A stretch of DNA of 64,000 nt from NCBI RefSeq assembly GCF_015687155.1, contig NZ_JADPQF010000002.1:620001-684000 (forward strand), written 5' to 3'. Position 1 is the stretch's first letter. The number at the start of each line of letters is the position of its first letter. The notes beneath the pieces were generated by a model. The model ran no database searches and was not told the DNA's origin. It saw only the letters and a list, made by a program, of their open reading frames with translations. This DNA is from Aliikangiella sp. G2MR2-5. Lineage in GTDB: Bacteria > Pseudomonadota > Gammaproteobacteria > Enterobacterales > Kangiellaceae. A program made the position numbers and the translations under genes. Below are positions 44,365-52,601 of the stretch, piece by piece.

Positions 44365-45195
44365 ATGACACAATCCAAACCAACCGCCGTCATCAAAGTC
44401 GGCGGAGATGTTCTACTAGATCAGGCCGAACGCGAGGGTCTGGCACAAAACATCAAATCACTGACCGAACAAGGCTGGAGTGTTGTCCTGCTACACGGCG
44501 GCGGCCCTCAAACCAACACACTTCAGGAAAAACATGGCCTGACTCCAAACAAGGTCGCCGGTCGTCGTATTACTTCTGAAGCCGATCTGACTGTAGTAAA
44601 GCAAGCTATTGCAGGCGAAGTAAACGTTAACTTAACCTCCGAATTGATCAAAGCAGGCCTTCCAGCATTCGGCTGTCACGGTGCTTCCGGTCAGCTAATT
44701 GAGGCGACTAAACGACCTCCAGTGGTCGTTACCGGCGCAGGTCCAGATCCCATCGATTTTGGAGAAGTGGGTGATGTGCAGGCGATTAACAGAGAGCTAC
44801 TCCAAGGTCTTCTGGCGTTGAACGTCATTCCGGTTATTGCAACTCTGGGCGTCTCTAAAGAAGGTCGCATTTTCAACATCAACGCCGATACCACGGTGGT
44901 GCAAGTCGCACGTTCGCTTAAAGCCGATTTGTTGCTGCTAACAACCGGTGTGGGAGCTGTATTCCGCGATCTTGATGATCCTGACTCTCGAATTAAAGAA
45001 GTAAATCGCGAGCAGGCAAAAGCTTTGATCGATGAAGGTGTTATTCAAGGTGGAATGATCCCGAAAGTGGAAGAAGCTATGACCCTGCTCGATGAAGGTG
45101 TCGGCTCAATAGCTATTGTTTCAGGCCGCCATGCAGGGGCATTTGAAGCCGTTGCTAATGGTACAGGTGAATATGGAACGAAAATCGTTTCCTAG
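44365..45195 (+). CDS. argB: N-acetylglutamate kinase
   Basis: 276 residues. Second step of arginine synthesis: phosphorylation of N-acetylglutamate. Amino acid kinase fold with VIKVGGDVLL (catalytic Lys in the first strand), LLHGGGPQTN (ATP/phosphate loop), KVAGRRITSEADL, and INADTTVVQVARSLKADLL. GGMIPKVEEAM and IVSGRH close the site. Good GGAGAA site before the ATG. Ends with TAG at 45193-45195, after which the same frame stays open for 173 more codons. Confidence 0.95.
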   Translation: MTQSKPTAVIKVGGDVLLDQAEREGLAQNIKSLTEQGWSVVLLHGGGPQTNTLQEKHGLTPNKVAGRRITSEADLTVVKQAIAGEVNVNLTSELIKAGLPAFGCHGASGQLIEATKRPPVVVTGAGPDPIDFGEVGDVQAINRELLQGLLALNVIPVIATLGVSKEGRIFNINADTTVVQVARSLKADLLLLTTGVGAVFRDLDDPDSRIKEVNREQAKALIDEGVIQGGMIPKVEEAMTLLDEGVGSIAIVSGRHAGAFEAVANGTGEYGTKIVS

Positions 45196-45201
45196 AGCCA
45201 A

Positions 45202-45714
45202 CTGTTTGCTGAGTACTTCCGGCGAGCTTTTCAAAAGCTCGCCTACTTACTTGTCTCACTTGTAGTTATTATTCAACCTGCAACTGCCGAGAGAGGCCTT
45301 TGCGTATGCTGTGATTCAAGAAGCATTATTATCGAACTCGAAACAATTGACTGCAAAGAAGTTAGAAAACCCAAATTTAAAAAAATCGGCAGCCTGATTC
45401 AAGAGAGACTCTTGATTATCAACGGAAAGATTACAGGAAAACTGGAAGTCGAAAATTTCAATTCTTTCGAAGTAGTAAATCATCAAAAGGGACTTAGCGA
45501 AGAAGCTACTTTTGTTTATGACCAATCCGATGAAAAATCCTGCGAAGACTTTCCAAAAGGTCTGTCCCGACTGGTCGTAGAGATTAAATGGCTATGCGTT
45601 GGTGATATTTCTGGTGACACTATTTGTGAGCATGAAGGTAGGACTATAAGGTTAATTGATAACAAGCTGAGAAGTTTACTAAAGCTAAACACATTAACTT
45701 TTGAGCTGAACTAA
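45202..45714 (+). CDS. Exported Cys-rich hypothetical protein, start codon unresolved
   Basis: The frame of argB continues without a stop from 45196 to 45714. Translated, it gives a typical signal peptide (FRRAFQKLAYLLVSLVVIIQ then PATA-E) and a mature part with GLCVCCDS and at least four more cysteines, so it looks like a secreted protein of about 140 residues. There is no ATG, GTG or TTG before 45412, which lies after the signal. CTG at 45202 (with TAGAG nearby) is the only plausible near-cognate start; read-through of the argB TAG, a lost start or a sequence error are alternatives. The TTG at 45412 alone would give a 100-residue fragment. Confidence 0.5.
   Translation: MFAEYFRRAFQKLAYLLVSLVVIIQPATAERGLCVCCDSRSIIIELETIDCKEVRKPKFKKIGSLIQERLLIINGKITGKLEVENFNSFEVVNHQKGLSEEATFVYDQSDEKSCEDFPKGLSRLVVEIKWLCVGDISGDTICEHEGRTIRLIDNKLRSLLKLNTLTFELN
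45221..45243 (+). repeat. 11-bp inverted repeat after argB
   Basis: GGCGAGCTTTT (45221-45231), C, AAAAGCTCGCC (45233-45243): the outer GGCGAGC/GCTCGCC would form a stem 25 nt after the argB stop. The following TACTTACTTG is not a T-run. It lies within the signal-peptide ORF. Confidence 0.55.
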
Positions 45715-45760
45715 ATTAAATAATTCCAGTCGAAGTTAACACCTCCCCGTCAATGAACAT

Positions 45761-45781
45761 GCAACTTGCAACTTGCAACTT
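45761..45781 (+). repeat. Heptanucleotide tandem repeat (GCAACTT)3 at a gene start
   Basis: Three perfect units directly before the ATG at 45782. Two ATGs in another frame lie just upstream (45753, 45759). Because 7 is not a multiple of 3, gain of one unit or loss of two would place these ATGs in frame with the gene. Confidence 0.75.
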
Positions 45782-46564
45782 ATGGAACTAAGTTATTTTG
45801 AGCTTTTAGATGAAAGCGCAAAGCCAAAATTCATTGCCAACAAATTTCTGTTAATAGCACTTTTTACTTCAATATTAATTCATGCTCTCATTCTGCAAGT
45901 TATCGGCAATCGTAAAAATCAGAGTTCTATTCAACCTTTTACTTTTGGTCAGACATCATTTAATATTGAAATCTTGTCGGAAGAAGTCAAGCTCGAAAAA
46001 TCTGAAAAAGCAGACCTCTCTCAAGAGATAACAGTGCCTCAAAACATCAAGAAAACTGGAACAAAAATAAAACCTTTGACCAAACCAAAAAATAATCCTA
46101 TAGATAAAAGCGAGAAACAAACCACGACTAGTCCAGCTCATGAACGAGCCACTAGTAAGCAATCGAAAAAACCTTCAACTCCCCCTTCCTTTTCTTCAAT
46201 TCGAGAGCAAGTTCAACAATTGGAAAGGGATGGTCTGATAGAATTAAATGATTCTCCTTCCTCTAGATTTGATCCACGTTTAGAACCCCACTTAGAAAAA
46301 CACGAACAAGAACTAACTCGAAAGAAAGATATTGAAGAGGCCAGACAGTTTCGTAAAGACAACGAGTTCTATCAATTCAAAGCGACCGGAGATACTCAAG
46401 TCGTTCGACGAAACGGACACTGCTTTATTGTACCGATTAATTTAGGAATGGAACCGGAGTATCGTCCATGGGTATATATTGGCAAATGTGGAAAGAAAAA
46501 AAAGCTAGACTTTAGCCGCGCCGCTAGAGACAAAAAAGCATTTGAAAAAGGACGCGATTTCTAG
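45782..46564 (+). CDS. TonB-like single-pass membrane protein
   Basis: About 260 residues from the ATG at 45782. One membrane helix at about 23-42 (FLLIALFTSILIHALILQVI, like the TonB anchor with an embedded His), then a long Lys/Thr/Pro-rich linker (LTKPKNNPIDKSEKQTTTSP) and a C-terminal region of about 80 residues with RRNGHCFIVPINLGMEP and VYIGKCGKKKKLDF, with two Cys that could pair. The layout suggests a periplasm-spanning TonB/TolA-type protein, but no ExbB/ExbD or TonB-box genes are close and the C-terminal domain is not a clear TonB_C. No Shine-Dalgarno site is visible because the heptamer repeat fills that space. Confidence 0.65.
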   Translation: MELSYFELLDESAKPKFIANKFLLIALFTSILIHALILQVIGNRKNQSSIQPFTFGQTSFNIEILSEEVKLEKSEKADLSQEITVPQNIKKTGTKIKPLTKPKNNPIDKSEKQTTTSPAHERATSKQSKKPSTPPSFSSIREQVQQLERDGLIELNDSPSSRFDPRLEPHLEKHEQELTRKKDIEEARQFRKDNEFYQFKATGDTQVVRRNGHCFIVPINLGMEPEYRPWVYIGKCGKKKKLDFSRAARDKKAFEKGRDF

Positions 46565-46673
46565 CCAAACCAGTTCATGCCGGATAGTTTCAACCATTTT
46601 ACTTACCACACGGTCAACCAATCAGTCACTACTCCGTTATAACAAGTGAAACAACTTGAAAGTGGAGAGAACA

Positions 46674-46997
46674 ATGAAAAGTCTGACAACAAAAATATCG
46701 GCATTAACCTTTATCGCACTATTTTCAGGACCTATTTTGGCTGGTACACCGGTTCTTGATAATCGACAGGATAATCAAAAAGCCCGTATTAAGCAGGGTG
46801 TTAAAAACGGCGAACTAACCAACAAGGAAGCAAAAAAACTGATTCAAGGGCAAAGACAGCTACAAAAGATGGAACTCAAAGCAAAATCAGATGGCGTTGT
46901 AACTCAAAAAGAAAGAGCCAAACTCCAGCACAAAGCGAATATTGAATCTGCCAAAATAGCGAAAATCAAACATGATCGTCAGGATAGAAAACCTTAA
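46674..46997 (+). CDS. Small secreted protein with a VLDNRQDNQKARIKQG motif
   Basis: 107 residues from the ATG at 46674, preceded by GGAGAG. Signal peptide ending in PILAG, then a helical, strongly basic mature part: VLDNRQDNQKARIKQGVKNG, ELTNKEAKKLIQGQRQL and VVTQKERAKLQHKANI. The repeated pattern G-E-L-T-x-K-E-A / G-V-V-T-Q-K-E-R resembles two EF-hand-like helix pairs without calcium ligands. Proteins of this pattern are common in proteobacteria but of unknown function. Periplasmic. Confidence 0.75.
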   Translation: MKSLTTKISALTFIALFSGPILAGTPVLDNRQDNQKARIKQGVKNGELTNKEAKKLIQGQRQLQKMELKAKSDGVVTQKERAKLQHKANIESAKIAKIKHDRQDRKP

Positions 46998-47058
46998 ACT
47001 GCTATTGATAAAACATTGGCCAGCAATCTTTCAAACTGCCATTGTTAAAAGCACCGTA

Positions 47059-47092
47059 TTTTCAGCTGTTGATTCTTACCGACAGCTGAAAA
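47059..47092. repeat. 11-bp inverted repeat between convergent genes
   Basis: TTTTCAGCTGT (47059-47069), 12-nt loop, ACAGCTGAAAA (47082-47092). It sits between the stops of the basic secreted-protein gene and the convergent Pmp3-like gene, so it may act as a two-way terminator, although neither side has a separate T-run. Confidence 0.5.
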
Positions 47093-47117
47093 TATCATCT
47101 ACAAAATAAAAAAATGG

Positions 47118-47276
47118 TTACTTGGTGACTAACCACAGCGCATGGATCATACCCGGCAGAAAAAAGAGCAGGCACAACAAGATGTTTATAACCAGATCTT
47201 TGCCAACACTTTTTTTTAGGAATACGGCTAGAGGAGGAAGAAATATCGCAATAAGGATAAGCACTACTTTATTCAT
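47118..47276 (-). CDS. YqaE/Pmp3-family small membrane protein
   Basis: 52 residues, short enough to be missed by length cut-offs. Starts MNKVVLILIAIFLPPLAVF and continues KKSVGKDLVINILLCLLFFLPGMIHALWLV: the two-helix Pmp3/UPF0057 pattern with LPPLAVFL, a basic loop with G, I-N-I-L-L and P-G-x-I-H-A. Family members are stress-induced inner-membrane proteins linked to membrane potential in yeast and plants. ATG start one base after the stop of the DUF3185 gene, so the two form an operon. Confidence 0.85.
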   Translation of the reverse strand: MNKVVLILIAIFLPPLAVFLKKSVGKDLVINILLCLLFFLPGMIHALWLVTK

Positions 47277-47277
47277 A

Positions 47278-47469
47278 TCATTTCACCCTAAAAACACCAA
47301 TAACAACGCAGACAGCACCACCGACTAATCCAATCCAGGCTTCAATTGGCGTATCTCCGCTAAAAGTTCTACTAAATTGCGAGCCGACAGAATCGTAAAC
47401 GTTATACCCCCAGGCAATTAAAGCGACACCGGCGATGATCAGAATGATTCCGATAATTTTATTGTTCAT
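47278..47469 (-). CDS. DUF3185 membrane protein
   Basis: 63 residues from the ATG at 47469 (MNNKIIGIILIIAGVALIA). Two helices with a loop YDSVGSQFSRTFSGDTP between, the DUF3185 pattern; the second helix is WIGLVGGAVCVVIGVF. An in-frame upstream start at 47511 would add 14 unlikely residues. Pairs with the Pmp3-like gene, suggesting a shared envelope or osmotic stress role. Confidence 0.82.
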   Translation of the reverse strand: MNNKIIGIILIIAGVALIAWGYNVYDSVGSQFSRTFSGDTPIEAWIGLVGGAVCVVIGVFRVK

Positions 47470-47554
47470 GCGATATCCTGTAATTATTATTAGCGTTTGA
47501 TTAACTTTCACACAGAGCAGATAGCCATGTCAAATTTTGGAAAATTTATTGTAG

Positions 47555-48457
47555 TTATCTGCGGCTCAGTAGCTGCCGAAAAGGTTTAATAAGATATAGC
47601 AATAATCCAAACCAGATAAAAACAAAACTCAACAACTGTTCACTTCCCAAGGGTTCTTGATAATACTGGGTTGCCAGTAAAAATGATAATGAAGGTGCAA
47701 TAAACTGCAAAAAGCCAACGCTGTTCAGTGGGATCTTCTTGGCTGCGGCGGCAAACATTATCAAAGGGATCGCGGTAATCACTCCACCCAGCGCAAGCAG
47801 AAGATCGGTCTCGATTGTACTATTTAAAAATACTGCCTGCTCAGTAGACAGAATCCATAATATATATCCCAGGGCAATTGGCAATGCTAGAGTCGTTTCT
47901 ACCAGTAATCCATTCAATGAGTCGACATCAAGTTTTTTGCGTATAAAACCATAAAGCGCAAAGCTGGTAGCCAGACTCAAAGCAATCCACGGAAATTCAC
48001 CGTAGTTGATTATTTGATTGCCGACTCCAACGCAAGCAAAAAAAACGGCTCCCCACTGCAACCTGGAAAGCCTTTCTGCGAAAAAGATCACGCCCAGTAT
48101 TATCGACATAATAGGATTGATAAAATAACCCAGACTAGTTGCTAAGATTTGCTCATGGGTAACAGCCCAGGTAAAAATGAACCAGTTGCAAGAAACCAGA
48201 GCTGTCGATGTAGCCAGTCCAAGCAATAACTTTCTATTGCGAAAAACATTTAACAGTTTAAAAGGTTTTCTCAACGCCCAGATAAAGAACAGAGTCACAG
48301 GTACACACCAGGCTATTCGATGAGCAAGGATCTCTTCAGCTGAAACATTGGCGACAGCCTTGAAATATAGAGGAACCAATCCCCACCATACAAATGCGCC
48401 AATGCCAAAAAACCAGCCACTTGAATCAGTCGCGTTTTGTTGGGCTACTTTTTCCAT
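47555..48457 (-). CDS. rarD: RarD-type EamA transporter
   Basis: About 300 residues from the ATG at 48457 (MEKVAQ); the longer open frame runs into the upstream gene. Ten helices; FGIGAFVWWGLVPLYFKAV, ILAHRIAWCVPVTLFF and SLGYFINPIMSIILGVIFFAERL are RarD marks. RarD proteins are chloramphenicol-sensitivity/permease-like DMT members of unproven substrate. Start lies 17 bp after the stop of the flavin-reductase gene, so the two are probably co-transcribed. Confidence 0.9.
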   Translation of the reverse strand: MEKVAQQNATDSSGWFFGIGAFVWWGLVPLYFKAVANVSAEEILAHRIAWCVPVTLFFIWALRKPFKLLNVFRNRKLLLGLATSTALVSCNWFIFTWAVTHEQILATSLGYFINPIMSIILGVIFFAERLSRLQWGAVFFACVGVGNQIINYGEFPWIALSLATSFALYGFIRKKLDVDSLNGLLVETTLALPIALGYILWILSTEQAVFLNSTIETDLLLALGGVITAIPLIMFAAAAKKIPLNSVGFLQFIAPSLSFLLATQYYQEPLGSEQLLSFVFIWFGLLLYLIKPFRQLLSRR

Positions 48458-48473
48458 CAATTCTTCACTTTTA

Positions 48474-49052
48474 CTATGTTGCTGTGTTTTCTGCGACTTG
48501 TATTTTTGACGAGCGCAGCCCAGATATATGTTGAACAACTTTCTCTATTTTATCTGAAAATTCTACTATTGCAGGTTCTTTAGGAGATATCTCCGGTTCA
48601 TTTTCACAGTAGCGAAATAAACTACCAATATTAGTCATTCCAAGATAACGAAAAGTATTATCAAAGATACTAGCAAAGCTCGGCTCAAGCTCTGGACTTG
48701 CACTGGTTGCGATTACACCAGTATATTTACTTCGCAAAATTCGCCCTTTATCTTTCAAAGCGTCAAGCTTAAGAAAATCTGATAATCGGTCGATAAATAT
48801 TTTGACCTGCGCACTGGGAGCATACCAATAGACCGGTGAAGCAAAAAGAATAATGGGATATTCCAGTAACTGATTCATTAGTAATTGAAAGTCATCTTCT
48901 TGATTCGCAAAATCATAATCGAAAGCTTTTATCTGGTAACGCCTCAGATCGTAAACTTTTGCACCAATGTTCTGTGTAAGTGCCGATACCAGCTTTGCTG
49001 TATTCCCCTCACTTCTTGCCGAACCTAATAGAATAGCAACTGACGGTTTCAA
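48474..49052 (-). CDS. Flavodoxin-fold NADPH-dependent FMN reductase
   Basis: About 192 residues from TTG at 49052, 8 nt after GGGGAG; a TTG at 49070 is in frame. Flavodoxin-like fold: AILLGSARSEGNTAKLVSAL (FMN phosphate loop), then ILFASPVYWYAPSAQVKIFIDRL, the standard second FMN loop of this family. It reduces flavins or quinones or small electrophiles using NAD(P)H. Cytosolic. Upstream of rarD. Confidence 0.85.
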   Translation of the reverse strand: MKPSVAILLGSARSEGNTAKLVSALTQNIGAKVYDLRRYQIKAFDYDFANQEDDFQLLMNQLLEYPIILFASPVYWYAPSAQVKIFIDRLSDFLKLDALKDKGRILRSKYTGVIATSASPELEPSFASIFDNTFRYLGMTNIGSLFRYCENEPEISPKEPAIVEFSDKIEKVVQHISGLRSSKIQVAENTAT

Positions 49053-49178
49053 TATTTTTTCTCCCCACAAGATTTAAACTTGCGAGCATCATAAAACCTT
49101 AAGTTAACTTCAAGTAAAGAACTATTTCGCTGGTTGCAATAAGCGTTAACTATGGCATGAAGCGGCTGACAGGGCTTG

Positions 49179-49691
49179 CTAGCCCGCCATATAGGTGCCG
49201 GTTCCCAGCGCGATTAAGGTATCATCATCGTTGTGAAGCTCCATTCGAACTACAGCAACTTTGTTTCCACTTCTAAGAAGTCTCGCTGTTGCATAAAAGG
49301 ACTTTCCTTTCCCCGGCCTGAGATAATCTACTCTCAAGTCTATAGTTCCTATTTTTGCCAATTTTTTTCCAATTTCTTCCTGACTGGCATTGATATTTTT
49401 TTGCATCATACCTGCCGCAGCCATTGCCCCACCCACAACATCCAGAGCCGTTGCTGTCACACCGCCGTGCAACATACCATGAACAAAATTTCCGACGAGT
49501 TCCGGCTTGTGCTCGAAACTGATACGGCAGCTCTCTCGGCTCAGCTCATTAAAACGAAAGCCCACAACCTGATTAAAAGGAATTTTATGGGTAAAAACGT
49601 CCCTGACCCTTTCCATTAAGACCTGATATTTAGCTTCATCATCCGAACTAGAGTTAAGGCTCTTATCATTACCAATATTTTCAGTTGTCAT
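49179..49691 (-). CDS. yigI: YigI-type hotdog thioesterase
   Basis: 170 residues. Hotdog-fold acyl-CoA thioesterase of the PaaI kind: FVHGMLHGGVTATALDVVGG carries the HGG catalytic turn, and GTIDLRVDYLRPGKGKSF, LRSGNKVAVVRMELHNDD and the C-terminal TGTYMAG match E. coli YigI. Substrates are probably medium-chain acyl-CoAs. The N-terminal 25 residues are polar and variable. Cytosolic. Single gene. Confidence 0.9.
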   Translation of the reverse strand: MTTENIGNDKSLNSSSDDEAKYQVLMERVRDVFTHKIPFNQVVGFRFNELSRESCRISFEHKPELVGNFVHGMLHGGVTATALDVVGGAMAAAGMMQKNINASQEEIGKKLAKIGTIDLRVDYLRPGKGKSFYATARLLRSGNKVAVVRMELHNDDDTLIALGTGTYMAG

Positions 49692-49946
49692 AGTGACTAT
49701 TCCGCATCGCTGTAGCTGATAGAAATTAAATGTTAAAAAGACAAACCTTTGGCCAGTTTAATCACATGAATCAACCAAGTCCAATTGAAATATCTATAAA
49801 TTCAATAACTTAACTATTGGCAAATTTCTTGCTGTATATAGCTAACAATCAGCTCAGCATTTAAAGCTGCTGTAGAGTCAGTGCTGTAAAGTAAACACAA
49901 ACCTCGCATTAAGCAAAGTGTGCGCAAATAACCATAAGATGTACTT

Positions 49947-51335
49947 ATGTCACTACATTTTCTTAGAAACTTCTGCCTTTTAGGACTTCCACTTTTTCTC
50001 GCGGTTGCGATCGCCGCCAAACTTATGCTCCCTCCAGAGCAACGCATGATCGGTGAAGCCTTCTTTACCGTCTGCCTGACCGCCAACATTGGTTATTTTA
50101 CCAATTTTATTGCGATAAAAATGCTCTTTCGACCCTATGATAAATCGGCACTCGGACGCCAGGGGCTGATTCCCAGGAACCAGAAGAAACTGGCAGCTTC
50201 ATTGTCAGCAACTTTGAGCGATCACTTTCTTGCTAGCGAGCACTGGGAAGAGTATTTGCATAAGGCCAATTTACTGCCGCAATTAATCGACTCTACTGAC
50301 AGCTTTATCAAAAAGTGGCTTGCTGTCCAATCTAACCGCCTCCTTCTATTAGAAATGATGACTGAAGCCTTGCGGCAGAATAGAGATTCCGTGGCCAGGT
50401 TTATCAACAGACTGCAAAGTAACTTTGTTCAGCAAGCACTCGAAGAATTCGATCCTGAATCTTTTCTCGAACAAGGGTTCGAGTGGATTGAGCAACAATT
50501 TGAAACTCAACCAGAGAAAATGACCTTTGTGATCGAACCGGTTATCAACACAATAGCCGGTAATGTCCCACTGATCGCTTCCAGATTAGTCAACGCAATC
50601 GACCAGCATATCGAGAAGCAGGATACGCTTAGAAGAAGTGTCGCCAAAGCAGCCAGGTGGTCGGCTAACTTTAGCGAAGAAGACATAAAGAACTATCTTT
50701 TTCGCCTGATCGCCAGTACTGAATTCAGACACACCCTGTTTGAAGGACTGGAATCTCTTGTAAAAGAGTACAAAAGACGAGGACTTGTTAACAGTGAAAA
50801 AACAGGGATTGACCGAAATACAGATACAGCTGAAAGTCCGCTGGATGTTAAGCAACTTTTTGGCGATTTGATAAAAGGAAAGCTGAAAAAACTTGTTACT
50901 CCCGAGTTACTTATTAGCTACCTGCAAAAAGACGACAACAAAGTACTGCTAGCTGATGCTGTTGATCGGGTCATAAACCAACTATTGCCGGTAATAAAAA
51001 GTAAAGCCTCATCACCTGAGTTTGCCGCCTCACTTTACCGCAAACTTTCAGCCATCATAGAAGATATTGATTTGAAAGAAGTCATCGAAGAGAAAGCTTC
51101 AGGATTTTCTCCTGCTAAAATGGAGTCTATCTTTCACAATATGATCGCCGATCAGCTTGTTTTTATTGAGTTGCTGGGTGCGTTTTTAGGCGCACTGTCA
51201 GGTTTGGCGTTAATCGATCTTAGGTGGTTTGCCGCACTTGCATCAGGTTTTTCAGGATTTTATCTACTCGATCTCTGGCTTACTTCTCGAAACAACAATC
51301 CCTTTAAGCAAATTCAGGATAGCAACTTGAAGTAA
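49947..51335 (+). CDS. DUF445 family membrane protein
   Basis: 462 residues; N-terminal membrane segments (about 5-25 and 37-58) followed by the DUF445 marker NIGYFTNFIAIKMLFRPY, then a long amphipathic helical domain (about 80-410) and two C-terminal helices (VFIELLGAFLGALSGLALI, WFAALASGFSGFYLL). The pattern I-G-Y-x-T-N-x-x-A-I-K-M-L-F is diagnostic. Function is unknown; Bacillus relatives (YheB) are membrane proteins. Start ATG at 49947 preceded by a short leader. Confidence 0.9.
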   Translation: MSLHFLRNFCLLGLPLFLAVAIAAKLMLPPEQRMIGEAFFTVCLTANIGYFTNFIAIKMLFRPYDKSALGRQGLIPRNQKKLAASLSATLSDHFLASEHWEEYLHKANLLPQLIDSTDSFIKKWLAVQSNRLLLLEMMTEALRQNRDSVARFINRLQSNFVQQALEEFDPESFLEQGFEWIEQQFETQPEKMTFVIEPVINTIAGNVPLIASRLVNAIDQHIEKQDTLRRSVAKAARWSANFSEEDIKNYLFRLIASTEFRHTLFEGLESLVKEYKRRGLVNSEKTGIDRNTDTAESPLDVKQLFGDLIKGKLKKLVTPELLISYLQKDDNKVLLADAVDRVINQLLPVIKSKASSPEFAASLYRKLSAIIEDIDLKEVIEEKASGFSPAKMESIFHNMIADQLVFIELLGAFLGALSGLALIDLRWFAALASGFSGFYLLDLWLTSRNNNPFKQIQDSNLK

Positions 51336-51386
51336 AGTCGCATAAACTTGCAGCTCTCTACCAGTAACGAATGATGAGACCTGTCC

Positions 51387-52004
51387 ATGATCACGTTATA
51401 CGGCGATATTATCTCCGGGAATTGTTATAAAACCTACCTGATCGCGAACCTGCTCGATATACCTGTTCATTGGGTCAATGTCGATATCATGGCAGGAGAA
51501 GCCCAAACAGCAAAATTCCAACAAAAAAATCCGAACGCAAAGATACCTCTGCTAGAGCTCGAAGATGGCCGCCTCCTTTCAGAGTCAAACGCGATCATTA
51601 ACTATCTGGCTGATGGCTCTGCTCTAATACCACAAGATCAGTTTTTGAAAGCTAAAGTGCTCGAGTGGCAATTTTTCGAACAGTACAGTCACGAACCTTT
51701 TATAGCTGTTGCACGCTTTATCAATAAATATCAGGGTTTACCTGCCGAAAGAAAAGCCGAATATGAGAGTAAGCAAGCAGGTGGCCACAAAGCATTGTCG
51801 ATAATGGATAAACAACTTCAAAAAAGTGATTATCTTGTGAGCGATCAACTAACCACTGCAGATATATCTTTGTATGCCTATACTCATGTTGCGCATGAAG
51901 GTGGATTTGATCTGACCCCCTACTCGGGAATCAATGCCTGGATTGAAAGAATTCGCTCTCTTCCAAAATATATTGGAATGTCATTAAAACCTGAACACCA
52001 ATAA
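51387..52004 (+). CDS. Glutathione S-transferase family protein
   Basis: 205 residues. Thioredoxin-like N-domain (1-78) with GNCYKTYLIANLL at the active-site helix, NPNAKIPLLELEDGRLLSESNAIINYL holding the cis-Pro loop and the glutathione-binding E-S-N, and an all-helical C-domain with LTTADISLYAYTHVAHEGGFDL. The catalytic Ser/Cys/Tyr at the N-terminus is not obvious, S-G-N-C being the candidate (Ser10/Cys12). It conjugates or reduces electrophiles with glutathione. 24 bp before the DUF1415 gene, likely one operon. Confidence 0.92.
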   Translation: MITLYGDIISGNCYKTYLIANLLDIPVHWVNVDIMAGEAQTAKFQQKNPNAKIPLLELEDGRLLSESNAIINYLADGSALIPQDQFLKAKVLEWQFFEQYSHEPFIAVARFINKYQGLPAERKAEYESKQAGGHKALSIMDKQLQKSDYLVSDQLTTADISLYAYTHVAHEGGFDLTPYSGINAWIERIRSLPKYIGMSLKPEHQ

Positions 52005-52027
52005 TCACTAATTTCAAAGGAATAAAC

Positions 52028-52591
52028 ATGGTATTTGACCAAGAGCTAATGAATCAGAAAATTATCAGTTCGGTGAAGTTCTGGATTCTGAATACCATAA
52101 TAGGATTTAATTTCTGTCCTTTCGCCAAACGCGAATTTGATCGAGATTCGATTCATTATGAAGTCGTCAATGAGATCCTCCCTGAAGAGCAATTACACTC
52201 ATTAGTTCATGAGTTTACACGACTCGACAAATGCCCGGCGATCGAAACTTCGATAATTATTTTCCCGCAAGGCCTGGAAAGCTTTTTTGATTATCTGGAT
52301 TTTGTAGAGCTGGCCAATGAGCTATTGGCGGAACAAAACTATGAAGGAATTTACCAGCTAGCGTCATTCCATCCAGATTACTGCTTTGAAGATGTTACCC
52401 AGGAAGATGTCTCAAATTTCACAAATCGTTCACCTTATCCAATGATTCATATCATCAGAGAAGCTAGCCTTGAAAAAGTTCTTGAGAAATACCCTTCGCC
52501 AGAAACAATTCCCGAAAGAAATATAGAATTAGCACGCAGTAAAGGCATACAAATATTTAAAGATATTTTACAGAAAAGTCGTGACCAGTAG
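52028..52591 (+). CDS. DUF1415 protein
   Basis: 187 residues with AAGGA 8 nt before the ATG. DUF1415 pattern: WILNTIIGFNFCPFAKREF near residues 18-36, IETSIIIFPQGLESFFDYLDF, YQLASFHPDYCFE and the NRSPYPMIHIIREASLEKVL block. One Cys in NFCPFA and one in DYCFE are typical of the family. Cytosolic, function unknown. Its stop is 4 bp from that of the convergent GFA gene; a 7-bp inverted repeat spans both stops. Confidence 0.9.
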   Translation: MVFDQELMNQKIISSVKFWILNTIIGFNFCPFAKREFDRDSIHYEVVNEILPEEQLHSLVHEFTRLDKCPAIETSIIIFPQGLESFFDYLDFVELANELLAEQNYEGIYQLASFHPDYCFEDVTQEDVSNFTNRSPYPMIHIIREASLEKVLEKYPSPETIPERNIELARSKGIQIFKDILQKSRDQ

Positions 52592-52601
52592 CCTGCTACT
52601 G
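52586..52601. repeat. Inverted repeat spanning two convergent stop codons
   Basis: CAGTAGC (52586-52592), 2-nt centre, GCTACTG (52595-52601). Its TAG (52589-52591) ends the DUF1415 gene and its CTA (52596-52598) is the stop of the minus-strand GFA gene. Confidence 0.5.

Noticed and set aside
47122-47328. Plus-strand frame of 68 codons
   Set aside because: Antisense to the Pmp3-like and DUF3185 genes, which match known families.
49814-50089. Open frame of 91 codons on the minus strand before and over the DUF445 gene
   Set aside because: Overlaps the conserved N-terminus of DUF445 antisense and has no recognisable protein pattern.
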